From Synechococcus sp. LTW-R (GTDB lineage: Bacteria; Cyanobacteriota; Cyanobacteriia; PCC-6307; Cyanobiaceae), in the NCBI RefSeq assembly GCF_014217875.1, contig NZ_CP059060.1:744001-808000 (forward strand): DNA of 64,000 bases, given 5' to 3'. A model generated the notes under the pieces. It did not search any database and was not told the origin of the DNA. It saw only the letters and a list, made by a program, of their open reading frames with translations. Within the stretch, counting starts at the first letter, position 1. Every line of letters starts with the position of its first letter. A program made the position numbers and the translations under genes. Shown one piece after another: positions 9,537 through 18,745 of this stretch.

Positions 9537-10505
9537 TTGGTTTTCGCGGCAGCCCAGAACACCTCCTTCGGTTGCCCTGCTCACCGGGATCTCCCGGAGG
9601 CAATCGCCGCGTTGAAACGGCAGCGCAATGCCGTGATCCTGGCCCACTACTACCAAGAGCCTGAGATCCAGGACGTCGCTGATTTCATCGGCGACTCGCT
9701 GGAACTCTCCCGGAAGGCGGCCGCCACCGATGCGGACGTCATCGTCTTCTGTGGGGTGCACTTCATGGCCGAGGTCGCCAAGATCCTCAGCCCGCGGAAG
9801 ACCGTGTTGCTGCCGGACCTGGAGGCTGGCTGCACCCTGGCGGACGCCTGCCCCGCGGATGGCTTCGCCCAGTTCCGGGCCGAGCACCCCGACCACCTCG
9901 TGGTCAGCTACATCAACTGCTCGGCCGCGGTGAAAGCGCAGAGCGATCTGATCTGCACCAGCAGCAATGCCGTTGATCTGGTCCGACAGCTGCCGGCCGA
10001 TCGACCGATCCTGTTTGCACCGGATCAAAACCTCGGACGTTGGGTGCAAAGCCAAAGCGGGCGAGAACTCACCCTCTGGCCTGGCAGCTGCATCGTCCAC
10101 GAGACCTTCAGCGAGCAGGCCCTACTGCAACTGAAGCTCGATCACCCCGGTGCCGAAGTGCTGGCCCACCCCGAATGCCAGCAGCACCTGCTCGACCACG
10201 CTGATTTCATCGGCTCCACCAGTGCTCTGCTGCGCCGCTCGGAAGCCAGCCCAGCCGAGGCCTTCATCGTGCTGACCGAGCCCGGGATCCTGCACCAGAT
10301 GCGCAAGGCGGTCCCAGGCAAGTCCTTCTTTGAGGTGCCCGGCGCCGATGGCTGCAGCTGCAACGCCTGTCCCTACATGCGCCTCAACACGCTCGAGAAG
10401 CTCTGGCAGTGCCTGAGCGACCTCAGCCCCGCCATCGAGATGGATGAGGCGATGCGCCTGCGGGCCCTCGCGCCAATCCAAAAAATGCTGGAGATGAGCC
10501 GCTGA
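9537..10505 (+). CDS. nadA: Quinolinate synthase NadA
   Basis: Makes quinolinate from iminoaspartate and DHAP in de novo NAD synthesis, using a 4Fe-4S cluster. Visible hallmarks are [27 protein letters not shown], the cluster cysteines in [19 protein letters not shown] and the C-terminal [10 protein letters not shown], and [10 protein letters not shown]-like sequence (here [10 protein letters not shown]). I chose the TTG at 9537 (322 residues); the frame is open to an ATG at 9468 that would overlap the divergent phosphoesterase gene. Both divergent genes then start with TTG 46 bp apart. Confidence 0.92.
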   Translation: MVFAAAQNTSFGCPAHRDLPEAIAALKRQRNAVILAHYYQEPEIQDVADFIGDSLELSRKAAATDADVIVFCGVHFMAEVAKILSPRKTVLLPDLEAGCTLADACPADGFAQFRAEHPDHLVVSYINCSAAVKAQSDLICTSSNAVDLVRQLPADRPILFAPDQNLGRWVQSQSGRELTLWPGSCIVHETFSEQALLQLKLDHPGAEVLAHPECQQHLLDHADFIGSTSALLRRSEASPAEAFIVLTEPGILHQMRKAVPGKSFFEVPGADGCSCNACPYMRLNTLEKLWQCLSDLSPAIEMDEAMRLRALAPIQKMLEMSR

Positions 10506-10513
10506 GTTCAGGC

Positions 10514-11596
10514 TCAGTAGCTGTAGTTCGCGACAAACAAGCTGCTGTCATCGGAGGGTTCCGAGCCGGGGACATAGCTGCCCAGGCTGGCGGCCCCATT
10601 GGCCCGCGCCCGCGCCAAGAGGGCTGCCTGGCCAGCCTTGAGGTCCTTGCCCGCCCAGTTCTTGATGCAGGAGTGCTGGAGCGCCCGGCCGTAGGAGAAA
10701 CCCAAGTGCCAGGGGGCACCACAGCGAGCCGCCACCTGGTTGATGGCGTTCAAGCAGAGGCTGGCGTCTTCTTCGCTGAGGCCGCCACTGAGAAACAGGA
10801 TCGAGGGAACGGCCGAAGGAACCGTGCGCCTCAGGGTTCGAACCGTGAACTCCCCGACCTCCTCGGCACTGGGCTGCTGGGAGCAGCTCGCCCCAGCGCA
10901 GGTCATCGATGGCTTGAGGAGGCTGCCTTCAAGGAAGACGCCGTTGACCGCAAGTGCCTCGTAGGTGGTGCGCAACACCCACTCCTGAACGGCCGCGGTG
11001 GTGGTGATGTCGTGGTCACCATCCATCAGGATTTCCGGCTCCACGATGGGCACCAACCCCTGCTCCTGCACGGTCCGGGCATAGCGAGCCAGGCCCCAGG
11101 CGTTCTCGCGCACCGAGAGCTCGGAGGGGGAGCCGCTGGCGCTGATCTGGAGGACGGCGCGCCACTTGGCAAAGCGCGCGCCCCGTTCGTAGTAGCGGGC
11201 TGCCCGCTCCGCGAGGCCCTTCAAGCCGGTGCACCAGGTCTCGCCGCTCAAACCGCCGGCGAGGGGCTCCACCCCCTCATCGACCTTGATCCCGGGGACG
11301 ATGCCCTGGGCTTGAAAGAGCTCCGTGATCGGCGTTCCGCCCGCCTCCTTGGTGCTGTCCTGGAAGAGGGTTTCTTCGAAGAGGATCACACCGGAGATGT
11401 GATCGCTGAGGCCCGGGGTCGTGGCCAGAAGACTGCGGTAGGCGCGCCGGTTCTCTTCGCTGTTCTCGAGGTCGATCGCGTCGAAGCGTTTGCCGATGGT
11501 CCCGGTGGATTCATCGGCCGCCAAGAGTCCCGTCCCCGGGGCGGCCAAGGCCGCTGCGGTGCTGGCCAACTCATCGCGGAACGCTTGCAGGGCCAT
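10514..11596 (-). CDS. Fructose-bisphosphate aldolase, class I
   Basis: A 360-residue Schiff-base (metal-free) aldolase: GLLAADESTGTIGKRF near the N-terminus, IPGIKVDEGVEPL-like stretch (VPGIKVDEGVEPL), VPIVEPEIL, and FLEGSLLKPSM with the likely Schiff-base lysine. C-terminal FSYGRALQ completes the family pattern. It cleaves or forms fructose 1,6-bisphosphate. The unrelated class II enzyme is also encoded in this window at 47985-49058, so the cell carries both types. It ends 8 bp from nadA, convergent. Confidence 0.93.
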   Translation of the reverse strand: MALQAFRDELASTAAALAAPGTGLLAADESTGTIGKRFDAIDLENSEENRRAYRSLLATTPGLSDHISGVILFEETLFQDSTKEAGGTPITELFQAQGIVPGIKVDEGVEPLAGGLSGETWCTGLKGLAERAARYYERGARFAKWRAVLQISASGSPSELSVRENAWGLARYARTVQEQGLVPIVEPEILMDGDHDITTTAAVQEWVLRTTYEALAVNGVFLEGSLLKPSMTCAGASCSQQPSAEEVGEFTVRTLRRTVPSAVPSILFLSGGLSEEDASLCLNAINQVAARCGAPWHLGFSYGRALQHSCIKNWAGKDLKAGQAALLARARANGAASLGSYVPGSEPSDDSSLFVANYSY

Positions 11597-11692
11597 CGCA
11601 CGGGCAGCAGGGGCTTCCCCCTAGCTAGCGCCAAAACGCAGTCCTGGAAGGTCCGTGGTCATGATTCAGGCCGATCACGCCGCCCAGCGCCC

Positions 11693-12718
11693 ATGCCCCT
11701 CGCCCCAGGCGGCCTGTTGGAGCTCACCCCGGAGGGTCTCTACTGCGCGGCGGCTGGCGCCTGGATCGATCCCTGGCGGCCGGTCCCCAGGGCCCTGATC
11801 ACCCACGCCCACGCGGACCATGCCCGGCCTGGCTGCGGCGAGTATTGGGCGGTGGCCTCCAGCGAAGGAATCCTGCGGGAGCGGCTGGGGGCAGAGATCA
11901 ACCTGCTGCCAGTGGGCTACGGCGAACTCAACCGCATTGGCGAGGCGAGGGTCTCCTTTCATTCCGCCGGCCATGTCCTCGGATCGGCCCAGATCCGCCT
12001 GGAAGCCGGTGGGGAGAGCTGGTTGGTCAGTGGCGATTACAAGCGCTGCCACGACCCCAGTTGCACGCCCTTCGAACCCGTCCAGGCGGACGTCTTCATC
12101 AGCGAAGCCACCTTCGGCCTCCCGATCTACCGCTGGGAAACCGGAGCGGCGGTCGCCCGCCAAATCCAGAGCTGGTGGCAGACCGAGCCGGAGAAGCCAT
12201 CAGTGCTCTTCTGTTACGCCTTTGGCAAGGCACAGCGCGTGCTCGCGGAGCTGCATCAACTGGGAGTGGAGGACACGGTCCTGCTCCACGGCGCCGTCGA
12301 TCGACTGATGGGGCCCTATCGCGAGGCGGGCGTCGCTATGCCGCCGACAATGCCTCTCTCCCAGGTGCCGAAGGGGGAGTCCTTGGCGGGGCGTCTCGTC
12401 ATTGCACCACCGGCCGCCCACCGCAGCAGCGGCATGGCTCGGCTGGCCAAGGCACAGAACGGTTTCGTCAGCGGCTGGATGGCGGTCCGCGGTGCCCGCC
12501 GGCGACGGGGCTATGGCCGCGGTTTTGTCATGAGCGATCACGCCGACTGGGCGGGATTGGTGCGCAGTGTGCAGGAGAGCCGAGCGCAGCAGGTCTATGT
12601 GACCCACGGTCAAAGCACGGTCCTCTCCAGATATCTACGGGAGCTCGAGGGGATTAACGCGGAACCCCTCGAAGGGGCCTTTGAAGCCGAACGCTTTGAC
12701 GAGGAGGAGACGCCATGA
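11693..12718 (+). CDS. Ligase-associated MBL-fold DNA exonuclease
   Basis: A 341-residue metallo-beta-lactamase-fold protein of the TIGR04122 type. The HxHxDH metal motif is THAHADH (about 37-43), followed by HSAGHVLGSAQ and SGDYKRCHDPSC, and the beta-CASP-like part ends in FVMSDHADW and VYVTHGQS. The frame is open far upstream, but that part overlaps the aldolase gene; the ATG at 11693 fits the family start. Its last four bases overlap the ligase start (ATGA), so it is the first gene of the exonuclease-ligase-helicase operon and probably trims DNA before ligation. Confidence 0.88.
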   Translation: MPLAPGGLLELTPEGLYCAAAGAWIDPWRPVPRALITHAHADHARPGCGEYWAVASSEGILRERLGAEINLLPVGYGELNRIGEARVSFHSAGHVLGSAQIRLEAGGESWLVSGDYKRCHDPSCTPFEPVQADVFISEATFGLPIYRWETGAAVARQIQSWWQTEPEKPSVLFCYAFGKAQRVLAELHQLGVEDTVLLHGAVDRLMGPYREAGVAMPPTMPLSQVPKGESLAGRLVIAPPAAHRSSGMARLAKAQNGFVSGWMAVRGARRRRGYGRGFVMSDHADWAGLVRSVQESRAQQVYVTHGQSTVLSRYLRELEGINAEPLEGAFEAERFDEEETP

Positions 12719-14349
12719 AGGCCTTCTCCCAGCTGTTTGCCGAGCTGGATGGCACCAGCAGCACCACGGCCAAGTTGGGGGCCCTCGAGGCCTACTTCCG
12801 CAGTGCCCCTCCTGGAGATGCCGCCTGGGCCCTCGCCCTCCTGATGGGGAAACGGCGCAAACGGCTGATCAGTGGACGACGCCTCAGGGAGATCTGCCTG
12901 CATGCGGTCGGCCTACCGGATTGGTTGTTCGAGGCCTGTAGCAATCAAGTGGGTGATTCCGCAGAAACGGTCTCACTGCTGTGGAGCCAACAGCAAGCCG
13001 GTCCAACGGCGCCGAGTGGCGAGCGCAGCCTGAGCGAGTGGATGGTGCAGGTCTTGCCCACGCTGGCGGAAGCGGAGGGGGAGGCGCAGGAGGCCGCGGT
13101 GGTGCGCACCTGGCAAAGCCTCCCGACTGGGGAGCTGCTGCTGATCAACAAGTTGCTGAGCGGTGGCTTTCGCGTGGGCGTCTCCACCGGTCTGGTGACC
13201 CGGGGCGTCGCCCGCAGCGCTGGACTCGATGAGGCCCTGATTGCCCATCGCCTGATGGGAGGGTTCAACCCATCGGCCGAGAGCTATGGGGCCCTGACCG
13301 CAGAGGCCAGTGATGCGGATGCGCTCGCCGCCCGTCCCTTCCCGTTTTTCCTGGCCAGCCCGATCGAACGCGAGCAGATCGAGCAGACCCCCGCCGATCA
13401 GTGGCAGGTGGAGTGGAAGTGGGACGGCATCCGCGGGCAGCTGATCCACCGCAGTGGTGGCTGCAGCCTCTGGAGCCGCGGTGAAGACTTGATCAATGAG
13501 GCCTTCCCTGAGCTGATCGACCTGGCGGAGTCCTTACCCCAGGGGACGGTGCTCGATGGCGAGGTCTTGATTTGGCACGCGGACTCGGGCACCCCGGAAC
13601 CCTTTGCCACCCTGCAACGGCGCCTGGGGCGCAAGGCCCCAAGCCGGGCGCTGCAAAAGGACTGTCCAGCGGCCTTCATGGCCTATGACCTGCTGGAACT
13701 GGACGGGATGGACCAGCGTCAGACCCCGCTCGAGCAACGCCGCCGGCGGTTGGGAGCGCTCGTTCAGAGCTGGAGCGAGACCGAGCGGGATGGGACCTCA
13801 CGGCTGCGCCTCTCGGAGACACCACCCCTGAGGGGTTGGGGTGAGCTCGAGGGCTTGCGGGAGCAGGCGCGCCAGAAGGGGGCGGAGGGCTTGATGCTCA
13901 AGGCCAAGTCCTCGCCGTATCTGGTGGGGCGCAAACGGGGCCACTGGTGGAAACACAAGCTGGAGCCGTTTCACCTTGATGCGGTGCTGCTGTACGCCCA
14001 GTCCGGTAGCGGTCGACGGGCCAACCTCTACACGGATTACAGCTTTGGACTCTGGAATGACGAGGGCGAGTTGGTGACCTTCGCCAAGGCCTACTCCGGA
14101 CTCGACGACGGGGAAATTCGCCAGGTGGATCGGTGGATCCGGGCCCACACCACCGAACGCTTTGGGCCGGTGCGTGCCGTGGAGCCAACCCTGGTGTTCG
14201 AATTGGCCTTTGAAGGTCTGCAACCCTCGAAACGCCACAAGTGCGGTCTCGCGGTGCGCTTCCCGCGGATCAGCCGCTGGCGGCAGGACAAACCCGCCGC
14301 AGAAGCCGACAGCGTCGCCACGGCCCTGGCCCTGATGGAGGGCCGATGA
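12715..14349 (+). CDS. ATP-dependent DNA ligase (ligase-associated operon)
   Basis: A 544-residue ATP-dependent ligase, distinct from the NAD-dependent LigA that every bacterium needs. The adenylation motif I is EWKWDGIRG with catalytic Lys at about 235; motif III (VLDGEVLIW), motif IV (EGLMLKAK) and motif V (HWWKHKLE) follow. An N-terminal DNA-binding domain (about 1-200) precedes them, as in the bacterial LigB/LigC-like family. It overlaps the exonuclease by 4 bp and the helicase by 4 bp, so translation is probably coupled. Expected to act in repair rather than replication. Confidence 0.92.
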   Translation: MKAFSQLFAELDGTSSTTAKLGALEAYFRSAPPGDAAWALALLMGKRRKRLISGRRLREICLHAVGLPDWLFEACSNQVGDSAETVSLLWSQQQAGPTAPSGERSLSEWMVQVLPTLAEAEGEAQEAAVVRTWQSLPTGELLLINKLLSGGFRVGVSTGLVTRGVARSAGLDEALIAHRLMGGFNPSAESYGALTAEASDADALAARPFPFFLASPIEREQIEQTPADQWQVEWKWDGIRGQLIHRSGGCSLWSRGEDLINEAFPELIDLAESLPQGTVLDGEVLIWHADSGTPEPFATLQRRLGRKAPSRALQKDCPAAFMAYDLLELDGMDQRQTPLEQRRRRLGALVQSWSETERDGTSRLRLSETPPLRGWGELEGLREQARQKGAEGLMLKAKSSPYLVGRKRGHWWKHKLEPFHLDAVLLYAQSGSGRRANLYTDYSFGLWNDEGELVTFAKAYSGLDDGEIRQVDRWIRAHTTERFGPVRAVEPTLVFELAFEGLQPSKRHKCGLAVRFPRISRWRQDKPAAEADSVATALALMEGR

Positions 14350-16835
14350 GCGCAACGCTGCAGCCGATTCAGGACTGGTTCCGCAGCCAAGGCTGGACGC
14401 CGATGGCCTTTCAAGAAGAGGTCTGGCGGGCCTACCTGGAGGGGCAGAGCGGACTGCTGCAGGTGCCCACCGGCTCGGGCAAGACCTACGGGGCCGTGAT
14501 GGGTCCCATGGCCGAGATGCTCGAGCGCGGCGGGAAGGGGCTGCGGTTGCTCGTGATCACCCCCCTGCGCGCCCTCTCACGGGACTTGGCCCTGGCGATC
14601 GAGCAACCGATCGAGGCGATGGGCTGGCCGCTGCGAGTCGGGATTCGCAATGGCGACACGAGCACCTACGAACGCAGCAAGCAGCTGCGCACTCCCCCTG
14701 AAATCCTGATTACGACACCGGAATCCCTGAGCGTTCTGTTGGCCAACCCGAAGGCCCCGCAGCTGTTTGAGGGGCTGCAGGCGGTGGTGATCGACGAGTG
14801 GCACGAGCTCATGGGCAGCAAACGGGGGAGCCAGTGCGAGCTCTGCCTGAGCTGGCTCAGGCAGCTGCGGCCCACGCTGCGCACCTGGGCGATCAGCGCG
14901 ACGATCGGCAACCTCGAGGAGGCGGCCCGGGCAGCCCTGGGTTCAACGGCAGCCAAGCCCCTGATCGTGACGGCCCAACTGCAACGGGAGACCGCGATCC
15001 GCAGCCTCTTACCCGAACAGATCGATGGCTTCCCGTGGGGCGGTCACCTCGGCCTGCGGATGTACGAGGAGTTGGTCGCCGGACTGGATCCGGCCATCAG
15101 CACCCTGCTCTTCACCAACACCCGCAACCAGGCGGAGCGCTGGCACCAATGCCTGCGCTTCGCCTGCCCGGAGATGGAAGACGCCCTGGCGCTGCACCAC
15201 AGCGCCATCGACCGGACGGAGCGCGAGGCGATTGAGGCGGCGGTCAAGGCGGGGGATCTGCGCTGGGTGGTCTGTACGAGCTCCCTAGACCTCGGTGTGG
15301 ACTTCCAGCCGGTGGAGCGGGTCGTGCAAATCGGCAGTGCCAAAAATCTGGCCCGACTGTTGCAGCGTGCGGGCCGCAGCGCCCACTGCCCAGGCGGCAC
15401 CTCGCAGGTGCTCTTCATGCCAACGAACGCCCTGGAGTTACTCGAGGTCTCGGCGATGCGGCGGGGACTGGCCGATGGCTTGGTGGAACACCGCAAACCA
15501 CCGGAACTCCCCCTAGATGTCCTGCTCCAGCATCTGGTGACCCTGGCCTGCGGCCCTGGGTTTGAACCGTCCCAAGAGCTGGAGACGGTCCGCAGGAGCT
15601 GGAGCTTCCGCGGCCTCAGCGAGAGCCAATGGCAGTGGTGCCTGGATTTTCTGGAGCACGGAGGGCAATGCCTGGGGGCCTACCCCCGCTACTGCAAATT
15701 GGTGCGCTGCCAGCCCGGCAGCGACGAACCCGCCGAGGAGGGCCAGCCCTATCGCTACAGGGTGCTCGACAAGACGATTGCGCGGCACCATCGCTTCAAC
15801 ATCGGCACGATCACCGCAGACCGCTCCGTCACGGTGCGCTTTGTACGTGGGGCCGTTCTTGGCCATGTGGAAGAGGCCTTCATCGGGCGGCTGAAACCCG
15901 GTGATGTTTTCTTTTTTGCCGGCCGCCAGCTGGAGTTCGTGCGGCTGCGGGAGATGACGGCCCAGGTCAAGGCCACCACCCGCAAGAGCTCCACCGTGCC
16001 GGCCTGGGCGGGGGGACAGATGGCGCTCTCGGACCTGCTGAGCAGCCATCTGCGGGAGGAGGTCGATCGCTGCGCCCAAGGCCTCAGCGATGACGCGGAG
16101 CTGGACACACCTGAACTGCGCGCCCTGCGGCCCTTGCTGCAGCGCCAAGCGGATCTCTCACGCATCCCCAGGCGCGAGCAGATTTTGCTGGAGGTCTGCT
16201 CAAGCCGCGAAGGCAGTCACCTGTTCGTCTTTCCCTTTGAAGGGCGGTTTGTCCATGAGGGCATCGGATTCCTCTGGGCCTGGCGCCTGGCGCGCTACCG
16301 GCCCAGCACGATCACGGTCTCGATCAACGACTACGGCTTTGAGCTCCTCGCCCCGAAGCGCTACCCCTTCGATGAACTGATCGAGCTCCATGGCGACGAA
16401 CTGCTCGACGTCGCCAACCTCGATGACGACCTTGAGCAGGCGTTGAACTTCTCAGAGCTGTGCCGGCGTCGCTTTCGCTCGATCGCCCAGGTCAGCGGCT
16501 TGGTCACCCAGTCCATGCCCGGACAGAACAAAACGGGGGGGCAACTGCAGATCAGTGCGGCCCTGCTCTTTGACGTCTTCCAAAAACACGAGCCCAACCA
16601 CCTCTTGCTCGAGCAGGCACGCCGGGAAGTGCTCGAGGAGCAACTGGAAACGCAACGCCTCCGCACGGTCCTGGAGCGCATGGCGTCCAGTGAATGGCTG
16701 ATGGAGCGAACCCAACGGCCCGGTCCCCTGGCCTTCCCCCTTCTCGTGGAGCGACTCAACAACCGACTCAGCAATGAGTCCGTTCTCGATCGCGTGCAGC
16801 GCCTAATCGCGGAAGCGACGAAAGCCGAACGCTGA
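14346..16835 (+). CDS. Ligase-associated DEXH-box helicase (Lhr family)
   Basis: An 829-residue superfamily 2 helicase of the TIGR04121 type. Motif Q/I: MAFQEEVW and PTGSGKT (about 41-47); motif II DEWH (150-153); motif III SATIG; motif VI LLQRAGRSAHCPGG. The C-terminal half matches the Lhr core (winged-helix and DUF4442-like region). The ATG at 14346 overlaps the ligase stop (ATGA). The frame is open 35 codons further up, but that lies inside the ligase gene. It likely unwinds or remodels damaged DNA for the ligase and exonuclease. Confidence 0.9.
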   Translation: MSATLQPIQDWFRSQGWTPMAFQEEVWRAYLEGQSGLLQVPTGSGKTYGAVMGPMAEMLERGGKGLRLLVITPLRALSRDLALAIEQPIEAMGWPLRVGIRNGDTSTYERSKQLRTPPEILITTPESLSVLLANPKAPQLFEGLQAVVIDEWHELMGSKRGSQCELCLSWLRQLRPTLRTWAISATIGNLEEAARAALGSTAAKPLIVTAQLQRETAIRSLLPEQIDGFPWGGHLGLRMYEELVAGLDPAISTLLFTNTRNQAERWHQCLRFACPEMEDALALHHSAIDRTEREAIEAAVKAGDLRWVVCTSSLDLGVDFQPVERVVQIGSAKNLARLLQRAGRSAHCPGGTSQVLFMPTNALELLEVSAMRRGLADGLVEHRKPPELPLDVLLQHLVTLACGPGFEPSQELETVRRSWSFRGLSESQWQWCLDFLEHGGQCLGAYPRYCKLVRCQPGSDEPAEEGQPYRYRVLDKTIARHHRFNIGTITADRSVTVRFVRGAVLGHVEEAFIGRLKPGDVFFFAGRQLEFVRLREMTAQVKATTRKSSTVPAWAGGQMALSDLLSSHLREEVDRCAQGLSDDAELDTPELRALRPLLQRQADLSRIPRREQILLEVCSSREGSHLFVFPFEGRFVHEGIGFLWAWRLARYRPSTITVSINDYGFELLAPKRYPFDELIELHGDELLDVANLDDDLEQALNFSELCRRRFRSIAQVSGLVTQSMPGQNKTGGQLQISAALLFDVFQKHEPNHLLLEQARREVLEEQLETQRLRTVLERMASSEWLMERTQRPGPLAFPLLVERLNNRLSNESVLDRVQRLIAEATKAER

Positions 16836-16843
16836 GGACGCGT

Positions 16844-17020
16844 TCAGTAGCCGTAGCGCAGACGCCGGACTTCAACCTCAAGGCGAACCATCTCACGCCG
16901 CGCCTTCGAGGCCACGGTCGGGCCTTGTTCGAGGGCCTCGTTGTAGCGGTACATCGCCTGGATGTAGTGCTGCTCCAACTCCTGGAGCTGGCCATTACCA
17001 ATCCACCGTTTGCGCACCAT
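16844..17020 (-). CDS. Small conserved-looking basic protein of unknown function
   Basis: A 58-residue frame: MVRKRWIGNGQLQELEQHYI... to ...RRLRYGY. It is charged and strongly helical in appearance, with heptad-like Leu/Glu spacing, and no signal or membrane segment. It converges on the helicase gene, ending 8 bp past its stop. I do not recognise a function. The short length is the main reason for caution; the amino acid composition looks like a real protein. Confidence 0.55.
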   Translation of the reverse strand: MVRKRWIGNGQLQELEQHYIQAMYRYNEALEQGPTVASKARREMVRLEVEVRRLRYGY

Positions 17021-17053
17021 CGCCGTCTAAGCGAACACCAAAGGCGAGTCCCC

Positions 17054-17350
17054 GTGGACCCACCCTCCGGCTCTAGCAAGAGCTGGGAAAAGCGGCTGCA
17101 GCAGGCCATAACCGAAGCAGAGGCCTTGGAGTTGGCCCTGGGGTTGTTCCACTCACGTTTTGCGGTGCCCGCTCACCAGGACGGTAATGCCCTCCACTGG
17201 GGCAGCCTTCTCACCTGATGCGGGCAATGCCCTTACTTCCGTTCAGAGAACAGCTACTGCCGCGCTTGGCACACCGTGATCACACCCAGCTCCCTCTGCT
17301 GGAAAGGCTGCCCCTACCGCGACAACGGCGTTCAGCCGGACGCGGATTAG
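17054..17350 (+). pseudogene. Small gene with Cys-rich C-terminal part, interrupted by in-frame TGA
   Basis: From a GTG at 17054 the frame encodes 54 residues (SKSWEKRLQQAITEAEALELAL... HWGSLLT) and stops at TGA 17216-17218. The very next codons in the same frame encode 43 residues with a zinc-ribbon-like pattern, CGQC...NSYC...SSLCWKGC, ending at TAG 17348-17350. The Cys-rich part has no usable start codon of its own in this frame before a late GTG. I infer one original gene of about 98 codons broken by TGA. A different start for the Cys-rich part by frameshift cannot be ruled out. Function unknown. Confidence 0.45.
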
Positions 17351-17415
17351 GCATCAGAACTCATTGCTGAGCAGCGACGCCGCAGCAATAACAAGGCTGG
17401 TACGCGAGGTCGCCC

Positions 17416-17634
17416 ATGTCTGTGTCACGGAATCGCTCCGCTGCCCGCCACAGGCTCGAGCAGCAGGTCCACGCGGAGGCCCTCTCGTTTGTGGATGGCT
17501 TTCGACCGCTCAGCCCCAGGCCCTGCGAAGCCGCCATGGCACGGCCGAAGACGAGCCAACACGGGGTGAAGCACTGGTGGTCGGTGCTGGTGCGCTGGTG
17601 GCAGAGCCTCAAGGCCCGCTTCGCTTCAGCTTGA
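17416..17634 (+). CDS. Hypothetical small basic protein
   Basis: A 72-residue frame from ATG 17416 with a Trp-rich C-terminus (HWWSVLVRWWQSLKARFASA) that could form an amphipathic or membrane-associated helix. No recognised domain. It converges tail to tail with the DUF1651 gene with no gap. A longer minus-strand frame across the same bases looks less protein-like. Unassigned function; possibly not expressed. Confidence 0.4.
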   Translation: MSVSRNRSAARHRLEQQVHAEALSFVDGFRPLSPRPCEAAMARPKTSQHGVKHWWSVLVRWWQSLKARFASA

Positions 17635-17901
17635 TCACCACTGGGGGGGCACCTGACTCCAGCCCTGTCGCAGCAGGTTCTGCCAGAGGCGGACCGCGTT
17701 GTAGCGGAGCATTCGGCTGTTGTGGAAGGCCTGGATCGCTCCGTCACTCGCCAGATCGGCGTTGACCACTTCGCACCACTGGGCGTGGGCCGTCGGATCA
17801 ATCGTGGTGATGCGCACCACCTTGGTACCGCAGGCCGAGCGCAGCCATCCGGAACCGGGCCGGCCCAGACGCTTTTGCTCGCGTTTCTCCTGGGCTGCCA
17901 T
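17635..17901 (-). CDS. DUF1651-type protein
   Basis: An 88-residue protein whose last part, MLRYNAVRLWQNLLRQGWSQVPPQW, matches the DUF1651 pattern (aligned Trp, Leu and GW near the C-terminus) found in small paralogous families of Synechococcus and Prochlorococcus. Function is unknown in the family. GSGWLRSACGTKVVRITTIDP gives the usual GWL opening. It lies among several other tiny genes. Confidence 0.65.
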   Translation of the reverse strand: MAAQEKREQKRLGRPGSGWLRSACGTKVVRITTIDPTAHAQWCEVVNADLASDGAIQAFHNSRMLRYNAVRLWQNLLRQGWSQVPPQW

Positions 17902-17960
17902 GCCGGCTATTCAACCCGCTGATTTCACGCTTTGATGCCAGCACGCAGAGACAAGACCCA

Positions 17961-17984
17961 AGCCCCCGTCCGGGGGCTTTTTTA
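17961..17984 (+). terminator. Strong factor-independent terminator, plus-strand polarity
   Basis: AAGCCCCC, loop GTCC, GGGGGCTT, then a run of six T (17979-17984). The T-run is on the plus strand, so it stops rightward transcription. The lipoprotein gene on the minus strand ends at 17982, inside this element, and no plus-strand gene directly precedes it: the nearest is 17416-17634 with the minus-strand DUF1651 gene between. It may end an RNA antisense to DUF1651 or prevent read-through into the lipoprotein gene. Confidence 0.75.
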
Positions 17985-18539
17985 TGGCGAGGTCTGGGAG
18001 CCAAGGACCGGGAAGTTGGCATAGCGGCGGCACAACTTGGCCACCAACACCTCCCTGGGGTCCGAGGAATTCAACGCCCCTTGGCTGATCTTGAAGCGCG
18101 CCAGATTCTGCGCCACGCCGGGCAGGTCCTCCCGGACGCAGTAGGCCGTGACCCGAGGAAGCCGTTGGCGTTCTCCCTTCGGGCCTTCGACGACTGGAGC
18201 GAAGCGGGCCACGCGATAGAGAACACCATGCTCGCGCTCACTCTCCAGTAAGGCCTCAGCGGCGGCCAGACGGGCCTGATCCCCCTCGAGATCCTTCTGC
18301 CAGAAGTCAACGGGAATGCCGTCGCGCTCGATGAAGTCCACGTTCTTTTTCGCCCAGGCGATCTCGGCTTTGAGGGAGTCGAGATTCACCCGCTGGGCAA
18401 TGCGACGGTCCTCCAGTTGCACCGAGTCCTCCTCCACCAGGAGGCGTTGACCGGAGCTGGTCTTCACAACTACCTCCTGACTGTCCTCGCTGCCCTGACA
18501 GCCGGCCAACAGCAGCGCCAAGACCAGCAGCAGGCGCAT
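17982..18539 (-). CDS. Predicted lipoprotein of unknown function
   Basis: From the ATG at 18539 the protein is 185 residues and opens MRLLLVLALLLAGCQGSED, a clean lipoprotein signal with lipobox LAGC. The mature part is hydrophilic with a helical, charged central region (LDSLKAEIAWAKKNVDFIERDG; AAAEALLESEREHG) and a Cys pair (TAYC, AKLC). The frame is open 54 codons further upstream, but that extension is Arg-rich and lacks family-like features. Likely anchored at the outer or plasma membrane. Not recognised further. Confidence 0.65.
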   Translation of the reverse strand: MRLLLVLALLLAGCQGSEDSQEVVVKTSSGQRLLVEEDSVQLEDRRIAQRVNLDSLKAEIAWAKKNVDFIERDGIPVDFWQKDLEGDQARLAAAEALLESEREHGVLYRVARFAPVVEGPKGERQRLPRVTAYCVREDLPGVAQNLARFKISQGALNSSDPREVLVAKLCRRYANFPVLGSQTSP

Positions 18540-18745
18540 CGGGCCCCATCCATCGCCCTCCCCTTGTAGCCGCTCCCATGAAGATTCAGCGGGAATCCGA
18601 ACGGACGGTCGCAAAGCCTGCATGCTGAGCGGATGAGCCCCCTGCACTGTCCCCTCTGCATCGGCTTGGCCGTTCTCTCGATTGGCCGCGCCGCAGCCCA
18701 TCTCAGTGGGCTATGGCTCATGCTCTGGGGACCGGAACCAGGCGC

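Noticed and set aside
10673-11692. Plus-strand extension upstream of the exonuclease
   Set aside because: It lies opposite the class I aldolase and has no conserved features; the ATG at 11693 fits the family.
16925-17350. Selenocysteine or tryptophan reading of TGA
   Set aside because: Many intact genes here end in TGA (for example recJ's neighbours and phosphoribulokinase), and no Sec-insertion hairpin or selenium gene is seen. A broken gene is simpler.
17361-17801. 146-codon minus-strand frame
   Set aside because: Cys/Ser/Arg-rich shadow of the plus-strand frame 17416-17634 and out of phase with the clearer DUF1651 gene it overlaps.
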